Shown one piece after another: positions 26,010-34,670 of a stretch of DNA of 64,000 nt. A model generated the notes under the pieces. That model saw only the letters and a list, made by a program, of their open reading frames with translations. It searched no databases and was not told the origin of the DNA. Every line of letters begins with the position of its first letter. Position 1 is the first letter of the stretch. Location: NCBI GenBank assembly GCA_012840355.1, contig DULN01000008.1, forward strand, positions 62,001 to 126,000. The letters are read 5' to 3'. The position numbers were made by a program, and so were the translations under genes. Source of the stretch: Clostridiales bacterium (GTDB lineage: Bacteria; Bacillota; Clostridia; Oscillospirales; CAG-272).

Positions 26010-27353
26010 ATGGCAAAACCTGTTATAGCGATAGTGGGACGCCCGAACGTCGGGAAAAGCACGCTCTTCAACAGGCTGATAGGGAAAAGGATTTCGATAG
26101 TGGAGGATACACCCGGCGTCACGCGCGACCGGATTTACTATGAGATAAACTGGAACGGACGCGACATGATGTTGGTCGACACCGGGGGTATCGAACCCCG
26201 CACCGACGACGAAATGCTGCGCTATATGCGGCTTCAAGCGGAGCTTGCAATCGCGCATGCGGATGTTATAATATTCATGACGGACGTTAAAGCCGGGCTG
26301 ACCGCCAGCGACCGCGACATCTCGGCGATGCTGCTTAAGTCAGGCAAGCCGGTCGTGATTTGCGTCAACAAAGTCGACCAGGTGGGCGAGCTGCCGGCGG
26401 AGTTTTACGAGTTTTACGAGCTCGGCTACCCAGACGACCCGATTCCGGTGTCGTCGCTGCACGGCACGGGCACAGGCGACCTGCTGGACGCGGTCATAGC
26501 GCACCTCCCGCCGGAAGACGAGGCTATGGAGGACGACGGCTGGCACGACGCGATACGTGTCGCGGTCATAGGCAAGCCAAACGTCGGCAAAAGCTCGGTG
26601 ATAAACAAAATCCTTGGCGAGGATCGCCTGATAGTCTCCGACATCGCGGGCACGACTCGCGACGCGGTCGACACTTTCGCCGAAAACGAGCACGGCAAAT
26701 ACGTCTTTGTCGACACCGCGGGCATCCGCCGGCAGAGCAAGATTAACGACAAGCTCGAGTATTACTCGGTTCTGCGCGCAAAGCTTGCGGTCGAGCGCGC
26801 GGACGTCTGCCTTATCGTAATCGACGCGGCGCAGGGAGTCACCGAGCAGGACAGCAAAATCGCCGGGCTTGCGCACGACTCCGGGCGCGCGTCTATTATC
26901 GCGCTGAACAAATGGGACCTTGTCGAAAAGGATGACAAAACCATCATCCAGTATACCGACATGGTATACCGGGAGCTTTCATTTATGACCTATGCGCCAG
27001 TAATAACTATCTCGGCGCTGACCGGACAGCGCGTCCCGAGGCTTTTCCCGATGATAAACGAGGCGGTCGAGCAGGCAAGAAAGCGCATACCTACCGGCGT
27101 GCTGAACGAGTTTTTGGGCGACGCGATAACGCGCGTCGAGCCGCCGTCCGACAAAGGGCGCGAGCTGAAGATTTATTACATGACCCAGATAGGCACGCAG
27201 CCTCCGACATTTGTCATTTTCTGCAACGACGCGGAGCTGTTCCACTTCTCATACCGTCGGTACATTGAAAACCGCCTGCGCGACGTCTTCGGCTTTATGG
27301 GCACGCCGATAAAGATTATCATTCGCGAGCGCGGCGACGATGCTGACTTGTGA
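26010..27353 (+). CDS. der: Ribosome biogenesis GTPase Der (EngA)
   Basis: A 447-residue tandem GTPase. Domain 1 has GRPNVGKST, DTGG and NKVD; domain 2 has GKPNVGKSS, DTAGIRRQ and NKWD; a KH-like domain follows from about 350. Der acts in assembly of the 50S subunit. I choose ATG 26010 (MAKPVIAIVG) with GGGAAGGG upstream over TTG 26004. It lies 76 bases after the DUF512 gene and 37 bases before plsY, the common clostridial order. Confidence 0.97.
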   Translation: MAKPVIAIVGRPNVGKSTLFNRLIGKRISIVEDTPGVTRDRIYYEINWNGRDMMLVDTGGIEPRTDDEMLRYMRLQAELAIAHADVIIFMTDVKAGLTASDRDISAMLLKSGKPVVICVNKVDQVGELPAEFYEFYELGYPDDPIPVSSLHGTGTGDLLDAVIAHLPPEDEAMEDDGWHDAIRVAVIGKPNVGKSSVINKILGEDRLIVSDIAGTTRDAVDTFAENEHGKYVFVDTAGIRRQSKINDKLEYYSVLRAKLAVERADVCLIVIDAAQGVTEQDSKIAGLAHDSGRASIIALNKWDLVEKDDKTIIQYTDMVYRELSFMTYAPVITISALTGQRVPRLFPMINEAVEQARKRIPTGVLNEFLGDAITRVEPPSDKGRELKIYYMTQIGTQPPTFVIFCNDAELFHFSYRRYIENRLRDVFGFMGTPIKIIIRERGDDADL

Positions 27354-27390
27354 GCTTTGCAACCTATTTTTATAGCGGAGGAATATCGCT

Positions 27391-28086
27391 TTGCTTTGGC
27401 ATAAGCTTCAGTACCAAGGGCTGCTTGATTATTTGGGCAGCACCCGGGGCGTAAATGTCGTAGTATTAGTCCTGTGCTTTATTTTAGTCGCGGTGCAGGC
27501 ATACCTGCTCGGGAGCCTGAACTTTGCGCTGATAATATCAAAGCTTAAGTTCCGCGACGACATCCGCAAATACGGCAGCGGGAACGCGGGCATGACGAAC
27601 ATGCTGCGTACCTATGGGAAAGCCGCCGCTGCGTTTACGCTGCTCGGCGACGCCGCAAAAGCCGCGCTGGCTATTGCTGTCGGCGGGTTGCTGTGCGGCA
27701 TGATAGGCGCGTATATCGCGGGCTTCTTCTGCATACTTGGGCATATGTACCCTCTCTACTATAAGTTCAAAGGCGGCAAGGGTGTCGTGACCTCGGCGGT
27801 GATGGTACTGATGCTCGACTGGCGCGTCTTTTTGGTGCTGCTCGCGGTATTCCTCCTTATCGTCGCCTCGACGAAGTACGTTTCGCTCGGCTCCATTATG
27901 TGCATGCTTATATATCCGCTGCTTCTATACCGCTTTACTGGGCCGGGCATAAACATAATTTTTGCGTTTGCTATAGCGGTATTGGTGATATTCAAGCACC
28001 GGGACAACATACAGCGACTGCTTGAGCGCAGGGAGAATAGGATTTCATTCGGCAAAAAGAAATCGAGCAGCGGCAGGGAAGAGTAA
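27391..28086 (+). CDS. plsY: Glycerol-3-phosphate acyltransferase PlsY
   Basis: A 231-residue membrane enzyme with about five helices. Catalytic motifs are GSGNAGMTNMLRTYG and KFKGGKGVVTSA. It transfers acyl groups from acyl-phosphate to glycerol-3-phosphate in phospholipid synthesis. About 30 residues precede the first helix, which is longer than usual. The start is TTG 27391, nine bases after GGAGG. It is the last gene of the DUF512-der-plsY run. Confidence 0.93.
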   Translation: MLWHKLQYQGLLDYLGSTRGVNVVVLVLCFILVAVQAYLLGSLNFALIISKLKFRDDIRKYGSGNAGMTNMLRTYGKAAAAFTLLGDAAKAALAIAVGGLLCGMIGAYIAGFFCILGHMYPLYYKFKGGKGVVTSAVMVLMLDWRVFLVLLAVFLLIVASTKYVSLGSIMCMLIYPLLLYRFTGPGINIIFAFAIAVLVIFKHRDNIQRLLERRENRISFGKKKSSSGREE

Positions 28087-28130
28087 AAAGGGCAATTTAA
28101 ATAAAAAGGCTGCGATTTGCAAATGTTGCA

Positions 28131-28159
28131 TTGACAAATCGCGAAAAATGTGATATAAG
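28131..28159 (+). promoter_or_regulatory. Promoter of the T-box leader
   Basis: TTGACA (28131-28136), 17 bases and TATAAG (28154-28159). Transcription would begin near 28166, just ahead of the T-box stem I. Confidence 0.8.
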
Positions 28160-28179
28160 TTAAACAAACTGATAACCTA

Positions 28180-28442
28180 AAGGCGATGACCGGAAAGAAG
28201 TAAGCTGCGCGCGAGCCCACAGAGAGTTGCCGGTCGGTGAGAGGCGCAGGGGGTAGGCGCAGCCGAATACATTCCGAGAGCCGCGCTCCGAAAATGGAAG
28301 AGGGAATCGACCTCCGCATTAGTAGGCGGCGCCGCGCTCCGCGCGTTATAGCGGAAGAGCGTATTTTTGCGCTCGCTGAGTGATAAATCGTAGGTGGTAC
28401 CGCGAACATAGTTCGCCCTCGGATTTTTCCGGGGGCTTTTTT
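28180..28442 (+). promoter_or_regulatory. T-box riboswitch, specifier read as UAC (Tyr)
   Basis: The stem I base pairs cggaa (28191-28195) with ttccg (28272-28276), and the upper stem pairs gctgcgc (28204-28210) with gcgcagc (28257-28263). Between them the specifier loop holds AGAAGTAA on the left and CGAATACA on the right, so the specifier is TAC at 28268-28270. AGAGAG (28221-28226) and GGTGAGAG are the distal-loop motifs. The T-box core AGGTGGTACCGCG is at 28392-28404. The terminator is gccctcgg (28415-28422) / ccgggggc (28429-28436), then TTTTTT. Uncharged tRNA-Tyr should permit read-through into the ligase gene 33 bases downstream. Confidence 0.9.
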
Positions 28443-28474
28443 AATATAAAGAATCCGAAAGGAAGCAAAGTAAG

Positions 28475-30112
28475 ATGCCGATAACCGATTATCTTGAACG
28501 CAACGCGCGAAACTTTCCAGACGATGTCGCGCTGGTCGAAATCAACCCTGAACGTCAGCCGACAAATGGGCCGATAACATGGAAGGAGTTCAACCTCATC
28601 GTTACCGCGCCCGGCGGCCGATACCGCCGCGAGATGACTTGGCGCGAGTTCGACATAAAGGCTAACAGATTTGCAAACCTCCTGCTCACCCGGGGTATCA
28701 AAAAGGGCGACAAGGTCGCGATTTTGCTTATGAATTGCCTCGAGTGGCTGCCGATATATTTTGGGATACTCAAGACCGGCGCGCTCGCCGTGCCGCTCAA
28801 CTATCGCTACACGGCTGAAGAGATAAGATACTGCCTCGAGCTTGCCGACGTTTCGGTGCTCGTGTTCGGGCCGGAGTTTGTGGGGCGCATTGAGGAGATT
28901 GCGCCGCATCTTAAGAACGTCAAGCACATGTTCTATGTCGGCTGCGATTTGCCTACATTCGCCGACAGCTACGATAGGCTGGTTACATATTGCAGCAGCT
29001 CGCCGCCCGCGATCGAGATAACCGACGACGACCTCGCCGCAATATACTTCTCGTCTGGCACGACGGGTTTTCCGAAAGCGATACTGCACCGGCACAGGGC
29101 GCTCACCCATGCGGCGTTAACCGAGCAGAATCACCACGGGCAGACGAAAAATGACGTATTTTTGTGTATTCCGCCACTCTACCACACAGGCGCGAAGATG
29201 CACTGGTTTGGCAGCCTGGTCACAGGCTCGAAAGCGGTACTTTTACGCGGCGTGCGGCCCGATTGGGTATTACGCACCGTATCCGACGAGGGCGTGACTA
29301 TCGTATGGCTGCTTGTGCCGTGGGTGCAGGATATACTCGACGCGATTGACCGCGGCGACGTCGAGCTATCCGATTACTCGCTTGAGCAGTGGCGGCTAAT
29401 GCATATCGGCGCGCAGCCTGTGCCGCCGAGCCTTATAAAGCGCTGGCTTTCGGTATTTCCCAACCACCAGTACGACACAAACTACGGGCTTTCGGAGTCG
29501 ACCGGCCCGGGGTGCGTCCACCTTGGCGTTGAGAACGTAGACCACGTCGGCTCAATCGGCAAGGCGGGCTACATGTGGGAGACAAAAGTGGTGCGTGACG
29601 ACGGCAGCGAAGTCGGGGTCGGCGAGATAGGCGAGCTTTGCGTACGCGGCCCGGGCGTGATGGTCGAGTATTACAAAAATCCTGAAGCCACAGCCGAGGT
29701 TCTTCGCGACGGCTGGCTTTATACCGGCGACATGGCGCGGGTCGACGAACAGGGCTTTATCTACCTTGTCGACCGCAAAAAAGACGTTATCATTTCCGGC
29801 GGAGAGAACATCTACCCAGTCCAAATCGAGGATTTCCTTCGCGCGCACCCGAAGGTAAAAGACGTCGCGGTAATCGGCTTGCCCGACGACAGGCTAGGCG
29901 AGATCGCGGCGGCGATTGTTTCGGTCCGCGACGGCGAGACCTGCACCGAAGAGGAGCTTGCCGCATTCAGCGAGGAGCTGCCGCGCTACAAGCGCCCGAG
30001 AAAGTATTTCTTCGACGAGGTGCCTCGCAACCCGACAGGCAAAATCGAAAAGCCCAAGCTCCGCGAAAAATATATCGGCGCAAGGCTCGTCGAAGTGCAG
30101 ATAACAAAATAA
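28475..30112 (+). CDS. AMP-forming acyl/aryl-CoA synthetase-like ligase under T-box control
   Basis: A 545-residue adenylate-forming enzyme of the ANL superfamily. Motif A3 is SSGTTGFPK (193-201), A5 is NYGLSESTG, A7 YTGDMA, A8 DRKKDVIISGGENIYP, and the catalytic Lys of A10 is K523 in NPTGKIEK. It forms an acyl-AMP and probably an acyl-CoA in the cytoplasm. Residues 29-53 form an insertion before the usual TWREFD. A Tyr-type T-box is its only leader, suggesting a substrate linked to tyrosine, such as an aryl acid. A fatty-acid substrate cannot be excluded. AAAGGA precedes ATG 28475. Confidence 0.85.
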   Translation: MPITDYLERNARNFPDDVALVEINPERQPTNGPITWKEFNLIVTAPGGRYRREMTWREFDIKANRFANLLLTRGIKKGDKVAILLMNCLEWLPIYFGILKTGALAVPLNYRYTAEEIRYCLELADVSVLVFGPEFVGRIEEIAPHLKNVKHMFYVGCDLPTFADSYDRLVTYCSSSPPAIEITDDDLAAIYFSSGTTGFPKAILHRHRALTHAALTEQNHHGQTKNDVFLCIPPLYHTGAKMHWFGSLVTGSKAVLLRGVRPDWVLRTVSDEGVTIVWLLVPWVQDILDAIDRGDVELSDYSLEQWRLMHIGAQPVPPSLIKRWLSVFPNHQYDTNYGLSESTGPGCVHLGVENVDHVGSIGKAGYMWETKVVRDDGSEVGVGEIGELCVRGPGVMVEYYKNPEATAEVLRDGWLYTGDMARVDEQGFIYLVDRKKDVIISGGENIYPVQIEDFLRAHPKVKDVAVIGLPDDRLGEIAAAIVSVRDGETCTEEELAAFSEELPRYKRPRKYFFDEVPRNPTGKIEKPKLREKYIGARLVEVQITK

Positions 30113-30126
30113 GGGCTAAAATGTTA

Positions 30127-30160
30127 ACGCCTCCTGCCGCAAAATCTAGGCAGGAGGCGC
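30127..30160. terminator. Hairpin between convergent genes
   Basis: A perfect ten-base stem gcctcctgcc (30129-30138) / ggcaggaggc (30149-30158), loop gcaaaatcta, with only TTATTATT after it. Its arms share CCTCCTGC/GCAGGAGG with the hairpin at 31873-31904 on the other side of the GH110-like gene. Confidence 0.6.
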
Positions 30161-30166
30161 TTATTA

Positions 30167-31855
30167 TTAATATACCCCTTCTTTAATATACTTCTCGTTA
30201 AAACCGAAGTACTTGTTGCCGGATATGTTTATCCCGGAGCAGTGCTCAAGGAGGACGAAAGACGTCTCTTCATCGGAATACTTTTTCGACTGAATTATAG
30301 TGTTGTCGGTAAAGGAAAGATTTTTGACGCAGGTCGCATAGAGTACCCTCTGGCTTTTTATCTCAAAGTAGTTTCGGGTGATAGTGATATTTTCATGATA
30401 GCCTTTGCAGGCCTCAGGGTCGCCGATTACGGGGTAAAAGCTTATGACGCCTTCGCAAAATTGGTATCTGCTCGACAAGCAATGGTTGGTGAAGTAGTTG
30501 TCGCAGATAATCATGTCCTTGCATGCGCCGGATTCAAACCAGCCGTTGGCGTCGCCGCTCATGAGGATAGCAGTGCCCGAGGTATCGAATACGTTGTTTT
30601 TGATGACGACTTTCCTCGGCGTAGTTACCAAAATCCCGCGCGCTCGTGCCGAGCCAACGTAGTTGTTTTCAAATATCAGCTCCGGGGTGTTTGTGAGGTT
30701 CTCGATGGCGTCGTCTACCTTTACATTTTCCGGGAGGTCAGTTTCAAACTCAATTTCAAACTCGGTATTATTAATCAGGCGATATGACTTTACGGCGCAT
30801 TCTCCGATGGCATTTAGCGACGTTCTTTCGGAGAATAAAATTATGTCGCCGGGTTTGGCGTAGGAATCAAACGCAACCGACGAGTGCTCGCAAAATGCGC
30901 CTTTGATTTTTCTACCCGAAATTTCTTTTATAACGGCGCTCGTCCCGTGGACGTTCATGGCGTCGTCAAACATGCCGCGAAACCGGCAGCCGCTTACCTT
31001 TATCTTTCCGCTGCAGTTAGAAAAGTGCAAGGCGTCGTCGTGCCCCGACACGATTTTCCTCCCGCGCTTTGAGTTGGGTACGACGGCAACGTTGCTAACG
31101 GTAATATTTTTCGTAAACTGCACCAAAAAACAAATACCGCAGCTGCTATAGAGGTTTATATTTTCAAACTCAATATCCTCCGAATCCTGGCAGTATACGC
31201 CGGCTTCGGTCCTCGGGCCGAACCGTAGCGCGAGATAGTTTCCTGCTAAAGGCGGCAGCGGGAAGTTTCCAAGCATTTCTACGGTGTTTTCATCGACTGC
31301 GCTAAAACTTGCGCCCCAAATTTTGTCGCCCGAATCCTCACGGACATGAAGGTCGGCGCCGTATTCCATAGCGCCCCAATAGCTGTGTTCCCAACCGTCG
31401 CCGGTGAAAATCAGCTTTTGGTCTTTTACATAGTGGGGATAAAGCTTGTTGTCGATCTCTAGCAGTATCCTTTTTTCATCGGCTGCGATAACCCTGCCTT
31501 CGGCGGACGTGGGAATCTCCCAATCTATAGAGAAGTTTTTTAGTCTAATTTTTTTGCAGCCATCGATTGCGAAAGGCGTTTGCCAGCCGTTAAAAACCAG
31601 TTCGGAACCGCTAAAATCGAGCGTTATGTCGCGCATGCCATCGAGCAGGATGCCTACCGACCGCTCGGGTGTGGGGTATGTATTTGACATGGGGTAGCTT
31701 CTTTTTGCCGTGTTTGTCACGTCGAAACGGTAGGTGCCTTGCTCGAAAATTATCTCGCTGCCGCTCCCCACGGCTTTAAGCATTTCGGAAATGCTGCGTA
31801 TGCTGCATTTTTGCCCGGGTAAAACGCCAAAGTCGGAAGCAAGAACTTTTTTCAT
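30167..31855 (-). CDS. Parallel beta-helix glycosidase, GH110-like (alpha-1,3-galactosidase type)
   Basis: A 562-residue right-handed beta-helix protein. The motifs FSIDWEIPTSAEGRVI, FENINLYSSCGI and HDDALHFSNCSGKIKVSGC, then FRGMFDDAMNVHG, follow the GH110 layout, in which the Asp pair and NVHG line the active site. Families of this kind remove alpha-1,3-linked galactose from host-type glycans. I choose ATG 31855, six bases after GGAGG; the frame upstream lies in a hairpin. There is no signal peptide, so it should act inside the cell. Base composition looks more AT-rich than in the flanking genes. Confidence 0.72.
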   Translation of the reverse strand: MKKVLASDFGVLPGQKCSIRSISEMLKAVGSGSEIIFEQGTYRFDVTNTAKRSYPMSNTYPTPERSVGILLDGMRDITLDFSGSELVFNGWQTPFAIDGCKKIRLKNFSIDWEIPTSAEGRVIAADEKRILLEIDNKLYPHYVKDQKLIFTGDGWEHSYWGAMEYGADLHVREDSGDKIWGASFSAVDENTVEMLGNFPLPPLAGNYLALRFGPRTEAGVYCQDSEDIEFENINLYSSCGICFLVQFTKNITVSNVAVVPNSKRGRKIVSGHDDALHFSNCSGKIKVSGCRFRGMFDDAMNVHGTSAVIKEISGRKIKGAFCEHSSVAFDSYAKPGDIILFSERTSLNAIGECAVKSYRLINNTEFEIEFETDLPENVKVDDAIENLTNTPELIFENNYVGSARARGILVTTPRKVVIKNNVFDTSGTAILMSGDANGWFESGACKDMIICDNYFTNHCLSSRYQFCEGVISFYPVIGDPEACKGYHENITITRNYFEIKSQRVLYATCVKNLSFTDNTIIQSKKYSDEETSFVLLEHCSGINISGNKYFGFNEKYIKEGVY

Positions 31856-31872
31856 TTTTATCCTCCGAATAT

Positions 31873-31909
31873 AACCTCCTGCCATATGTTTATAGCAGGA
31901 GGTTTTTTT
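31873..31909 (+). terminator. Strong hairpin with T-tract upstream of the GH110-like gene
   Basis: A perfect stem aacctcctgc (31873-31882) / gcaggaggtt (31895-31904), twelve-base loop, followed by TTTTTTT. In shape it is a + strand terminator although no + gene ends before it. On the minus strand the hairpin separates the DUF438 gene from the GH110-like gene. Confidence 0.6.
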
Positions 31910-31972
31910 CACGATTTCTATTTCACCACCATCGGAATACGAAAGCCATTCCGCCGGCGGCGCGGGGGATTT

Positions 31973-33166
31973 TTATTCCGACAAAAGCCGCTTTTCGCCG
32001 GTTATCCCTTGGATGGGGGCGATATCCTGCGTGACTTCAAGCACGCCGAGGTAGTTGCCCTCTTTGTCGCGGACGGCGAAGTAGCGGATAAGGATATATT
32101 TGTCGCCAAGCTTTATCCAGAAGTCCTCGTGGTCCTTTTTGCCGCTCTTTAAATCTTCGACGATTTTCGTCACGATATGCGCGCTTGCCGGGGGATGGCA
32201 GTTTACCACTTTGCGCCCGAGCACGGCTGTGGTGCGCGGGAATATGCGCTCCTTGCTTTGCGAGAAGTATTTGACCTCGTCGTTTTTGTCGACGAAAGTG
32301 ACGTCGACGGGCAAAGTGTCAAGCACAGCGGCGAGCTCTTCTAGCGTAAACGAGCCGGTAGGCAGCTTTATTGAGCCTTGCTCATGGGTGCTTTTTGCTT
32401 TTTCGAGTCCTTTTTCGGAAGCGGGATCCCAAGTAGGAACGCTGCTGATTAGGCAGTAGCCGAACTCGGCGCTCTCGTTGGCAATCTTCTTCCATTCGTC
32501 CACAGTTAAGGTTTCAAGCAGCATCGGCAGCATAATGTTTTCTTCTTTAAAAATCATATCCTCGATCTTCTTTAGTACCGCGCCGATTTTGTCGGCATGC
32601 TGCGCAGCTCCGTCGGATTTGGCGCCTTCATACGCCGCTTTCAGCTCGCTTCTTATTTCGTCGTCGACGCCCCACATGACTTTCGGCGGCGCGGTTATGC
32701 CGTACTGCTCCATGAACGGGAAAATGAGGTTTTCCTTTTTGAGATAGTGTTTATCAATCTCAAAAAGCCGCTCGAGGCTTAATAATACTTCCGGCTCGGA
32801 CTCGGGAAGCTTTGACAAGAGGTTTTTGATGTGAAGGGTAAGCCTTTCAATCGCCCGGTTCTCGCGCTTTAAGGTATTAACAGGATGGCCTGGTATATCC
32901 GAGGGGTCGGCGGGACGGTGGATCTCCTCGATCGAGCCTTCGAACACCGCGGCATGCACGTCGCAGAGTCGCTGGACCTCTTCGACCGGCAGCCCGCCTT
33001 CAATCAGCGCTTGTTCTGCCGCGGCGATTTCCTCGGCGGATACGCCTTCAAATGCGGCGGCAAACTGGCCTTTTACTTCTTCGACAGATTTGCCCTCGTG
33101 TAGCTGGCGGATAAGGTCGGCAATTACTTTTTTGCGGAATTCCCGGTTATTTATTTCTTCGCTCAC
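31973..33166 (-). CDS. DUF438 / hemerythrin / PAS sensor protein
   Basis: A 397-residue protein. The DUF438 domain (about 8-75) has VIADLIRQLHEGKSVEEVK. The hemerythrin-like part (about 95-220) has the family's HPVNTLKRENRAIE and a FPFMEQYGI stretch. The C-terminal PAS domain (about 270-385) has FVDKNDEVKYFSQSKERIFPR and LGRKVVNCHPP. It is a cytoplasmic redox or small-ligand sensor, probably acting by binding partners, because no kinase or output domain exists. The start GTG 33166 overlaps the DUF1858 stop as GTGA and has GGAGG, so the two are coupled. Confidence 0.85.
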   Translation of the reverse strand: MSEEINNREFRKKVIADLIRQLHEGKSVEEVKGQFAAAFEGVSAEEIAAAEQALIEGGLPVEEVQRLCDVHAAVFEGSIEEIHRPADPSDIPGHPVNTLKRENRAIERLTLHIKNLLSKLPESEPEVLLSLERLFEIDKHYLKKENLIFPFMEQYGITAPPKVMWGVDDEIRSELKAAYEGAKSDGAAQHADKIGAVLKKIEDMIFKEENIMLPMLLETLTVDEWKKIANESAEFGYCLISSVPTWDPASEKGLEKAKSTHEQGSIKLPTGSFTLEELAAVLDTLPVDVTFVDKNDEVKYFSQSKERIFPRTTAVLGRKVVNCHPPASAHIVTKIVEDLKSGKKDHEDFWIKLGDKYILIRYFAVRDKEGNYLGVLEVTQDIAPIQGITGEKRLLSE

Positions 33167-33402
33167 GAGTTGCCCTCCTTTATCGAGTACCCGTGCTCGG
33201 CAAACAACTTCTTTACAACCTCAAGGTCGATGCCTTTCGCCTTCGCGCCTTTGGGGATGGTCATAAACCTTCCAGCTGTCTCAAGCATGCCGGGCTTAAG
33301 GATATCAACAAAGCCCGCTTCGGCTAAAATCACCTTTACCTCGGGGTCGGCCGAGCAAAGCTGGTACACGGTTTTATTTAAATCTAGCACTTTGCTATCC
33401 AT
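33163..33402 (-). CDS. DUF1858 domain protein
   Basis: A 79-residue protein consisting almost only of a DUF1858 domain: LDLNKTVYQLCSADPEVKVI, then AEAGFVDILKPGMLETAGRF and MTIPKGAKAKGIDLE. This domain commonly precedes or is fused to DUF438 proteins, as here. It usually lies next to hybrid-cluster or redox proteins; the function is unknown. AGGGAGA is nine bases before ATG 33402. Confidence 0.85.
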   Translation of the reverse strand: MDSKVLDLNKTVYQLCSADPEVKVILAEAGFVDILKPGMLETAGRFMTIPKGAKAKGIDLEVVKKLFAEHGYSIKEGNS

Positions 33403-33493
33403 TATTATTTCTCCCTGCCTTTGACCGATACCCTTATTTTGAAATTTCGGCTAAAGTGACGGTATGTAAAGGGCACCACTCGCCCTTCGGCTC

Positions 33494-34606
33494 TCAAGTG
33501 CGCGCGAAAATCGCCTTGATCGTCTCCTCGTCAGACCAGCCGTGCGGACAGGCTGGCGACGCAGTGTTGGCGCTGTAATTGTACCGGTGTGCGCCGACAA
33601 GGCAGCGGCGCGAGGGCATTTGCACCCAGCCTTCGGGATAGCGGGCTTTTACCCAGTCGACGATGTAGTTGAGAAACTCGTCCCTATACTCAGCCGGCTG
33701 AAGAGCAAACCATGTGATTTCGTCATAGCCCCATGCGTAATGCGAGTTTATGGTAGGCTTGCCGGGCGTGTCGGAGATGCCAAAGTTGTCAAACTCGACT
33801 AAAAAAGGCCGGCACAGCCCGTCGCGCGGGTTGAACATGCTGTCGAGGTAGCCTTCCTCGCATATGCATTTCATCGGCTGGTCGGGCAGCTCTTTTAAAC
33901 GGATCGGGAAAGCGTTGTAGTCAAGCAGCGTCTCGTCCTGCCGCAGCTCGCCGAGCGTGTGGGCGTCAAGCAGCACATAGCGGCGCCGCGCGTGCTCCGA
34001 GGCATAGTCGCGGATCATGCCTATGACCTCGCGCCAATGCGAAAGGTCCGGGTCGTTGCGCCCGATAAGGCAAATCTGCCCAAGGTGTATTCCCTCGGCG
34101 CCCGCGGCTATATACTCGCAGGCGCGGTAATAAAACCACATTTTCGCCTCGGGTTTTGTGATGTCGGGTATCGCGGTCTCTTTGCCCCACGCGCCAGCAG
34201 TGCCTTCCATCGCCATCTTGTCAAACTCAAAGCACCGAGGCTCAGGCGTCACGCCGAACGCCCGGAACACATACGCGGGGACAGGCGTCGAGTTAACGAA
34301 AGGCTTATAGATGCACTCGAACACGCACGCCTGTAGCACAAATTCGGGGTCGACCTCATGGGCGCGCGCAAACCGCCTTTTTGCGAAATCGAACCCCTCT
34401 TTGTCGGGCACGCTGCGCGACCAGACATACGCCGCCCTGCCGATGAATTTTGCGCCCTCGTTTTTCAGCATGCGCAAATCGTCCTCAAATGTGTCGGAGT
34501 AAAGCTCGTTGTCGTAACCAATCCCGATATGCGTGACGGCGCGGGAGAGGTAATTGTTTAATACCTCGCGGCTGGGCTTGCCGTAGAAGGTAAAATCCTT
34601 TTGCAT
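33494..34606 (-). CDS. Conserved hypothetical protein, probable TIM-barrel carbohydrate enzyme
   Basis: A 370-residue soluble protein I do not recognise. It has an alternating helix-strand layout with FIGRAAYVWS, then AEGIHLGQICLIGRND and RYVLLDAHTLGE as successive strand ends. Acidic residues occur at several strand ends, as in TIM-barrel glycosidases. Late in the chain YAWGYDEITWFAL and PSRRCLVGAHRYNY look conserved. There is no signal peptide. GGAGG precedes ATG 34606. It lies downstream of the DUF4432 epimerase-like, membrane and SGNH genes, separated from the last by an 11-base-pair hairpin, so a sugar-related function is inferred only from context. Confidence 0.55.
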   Translation of the reverse strand: MQKDFTFYGKPSREVLNNYLSRAVTHIGIGYDNELYSDTFEDDLRMLKNEGAKFIGRAAYVWSRSVPDKEGFDFAKRRFARAHEVDPEFVLQACVFECIYKPFVNSTPVPAYVFRAFGVTPEPRCFEFDKMAMEGTAGAWGKETAIPDITKPEAKMWFYYRACEYIAAGAEGIHLGQICLIGRNDPDLSHWREVIGMIRDYASEHARRRYVLLDAHTLGELRQDETLLDYNAFPIRLKELPDQPMKCICEEGYLDSMFNPRDGLCRPFLVEFDNFGISDTPGKPTINSHYAWGYDEITWFALQPAEYRDEFLNYIVDWVKARYPEGWVQMPSRRCLVGAHRYNYSANTASPACPHGWSDEETIKAIFART

Positions 34607-34631
34607 CGGTGTATCCTCCGTTAAACCAAAT

Positions 34632-34665
34632 CGGGATACCCGCGCCCCCTCGCACGGGTATCCCG
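34632..34665 (-). terminator. Hairpin between the SGNH hydrolase and the unknown gene
   Basis: A perfect 11-base stem cgggatacccg (34632-34642) / cgggtatcccg (34655-34665) with a C-rich 12-base loop. On the minus strand it is followed by ATTTGGTTT. It could terminate or process the operon transcript. Confidence 0.6.
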
Positions 34666-34670
34666 GTTTA

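Noticed and set aside
28271..28273. ATT (Ile) as the T-box specifier
   Set aside because: The stem base needs TTCCG at 28272-28276, and the loop GAA-TAC-A places TAC in the specifier position.
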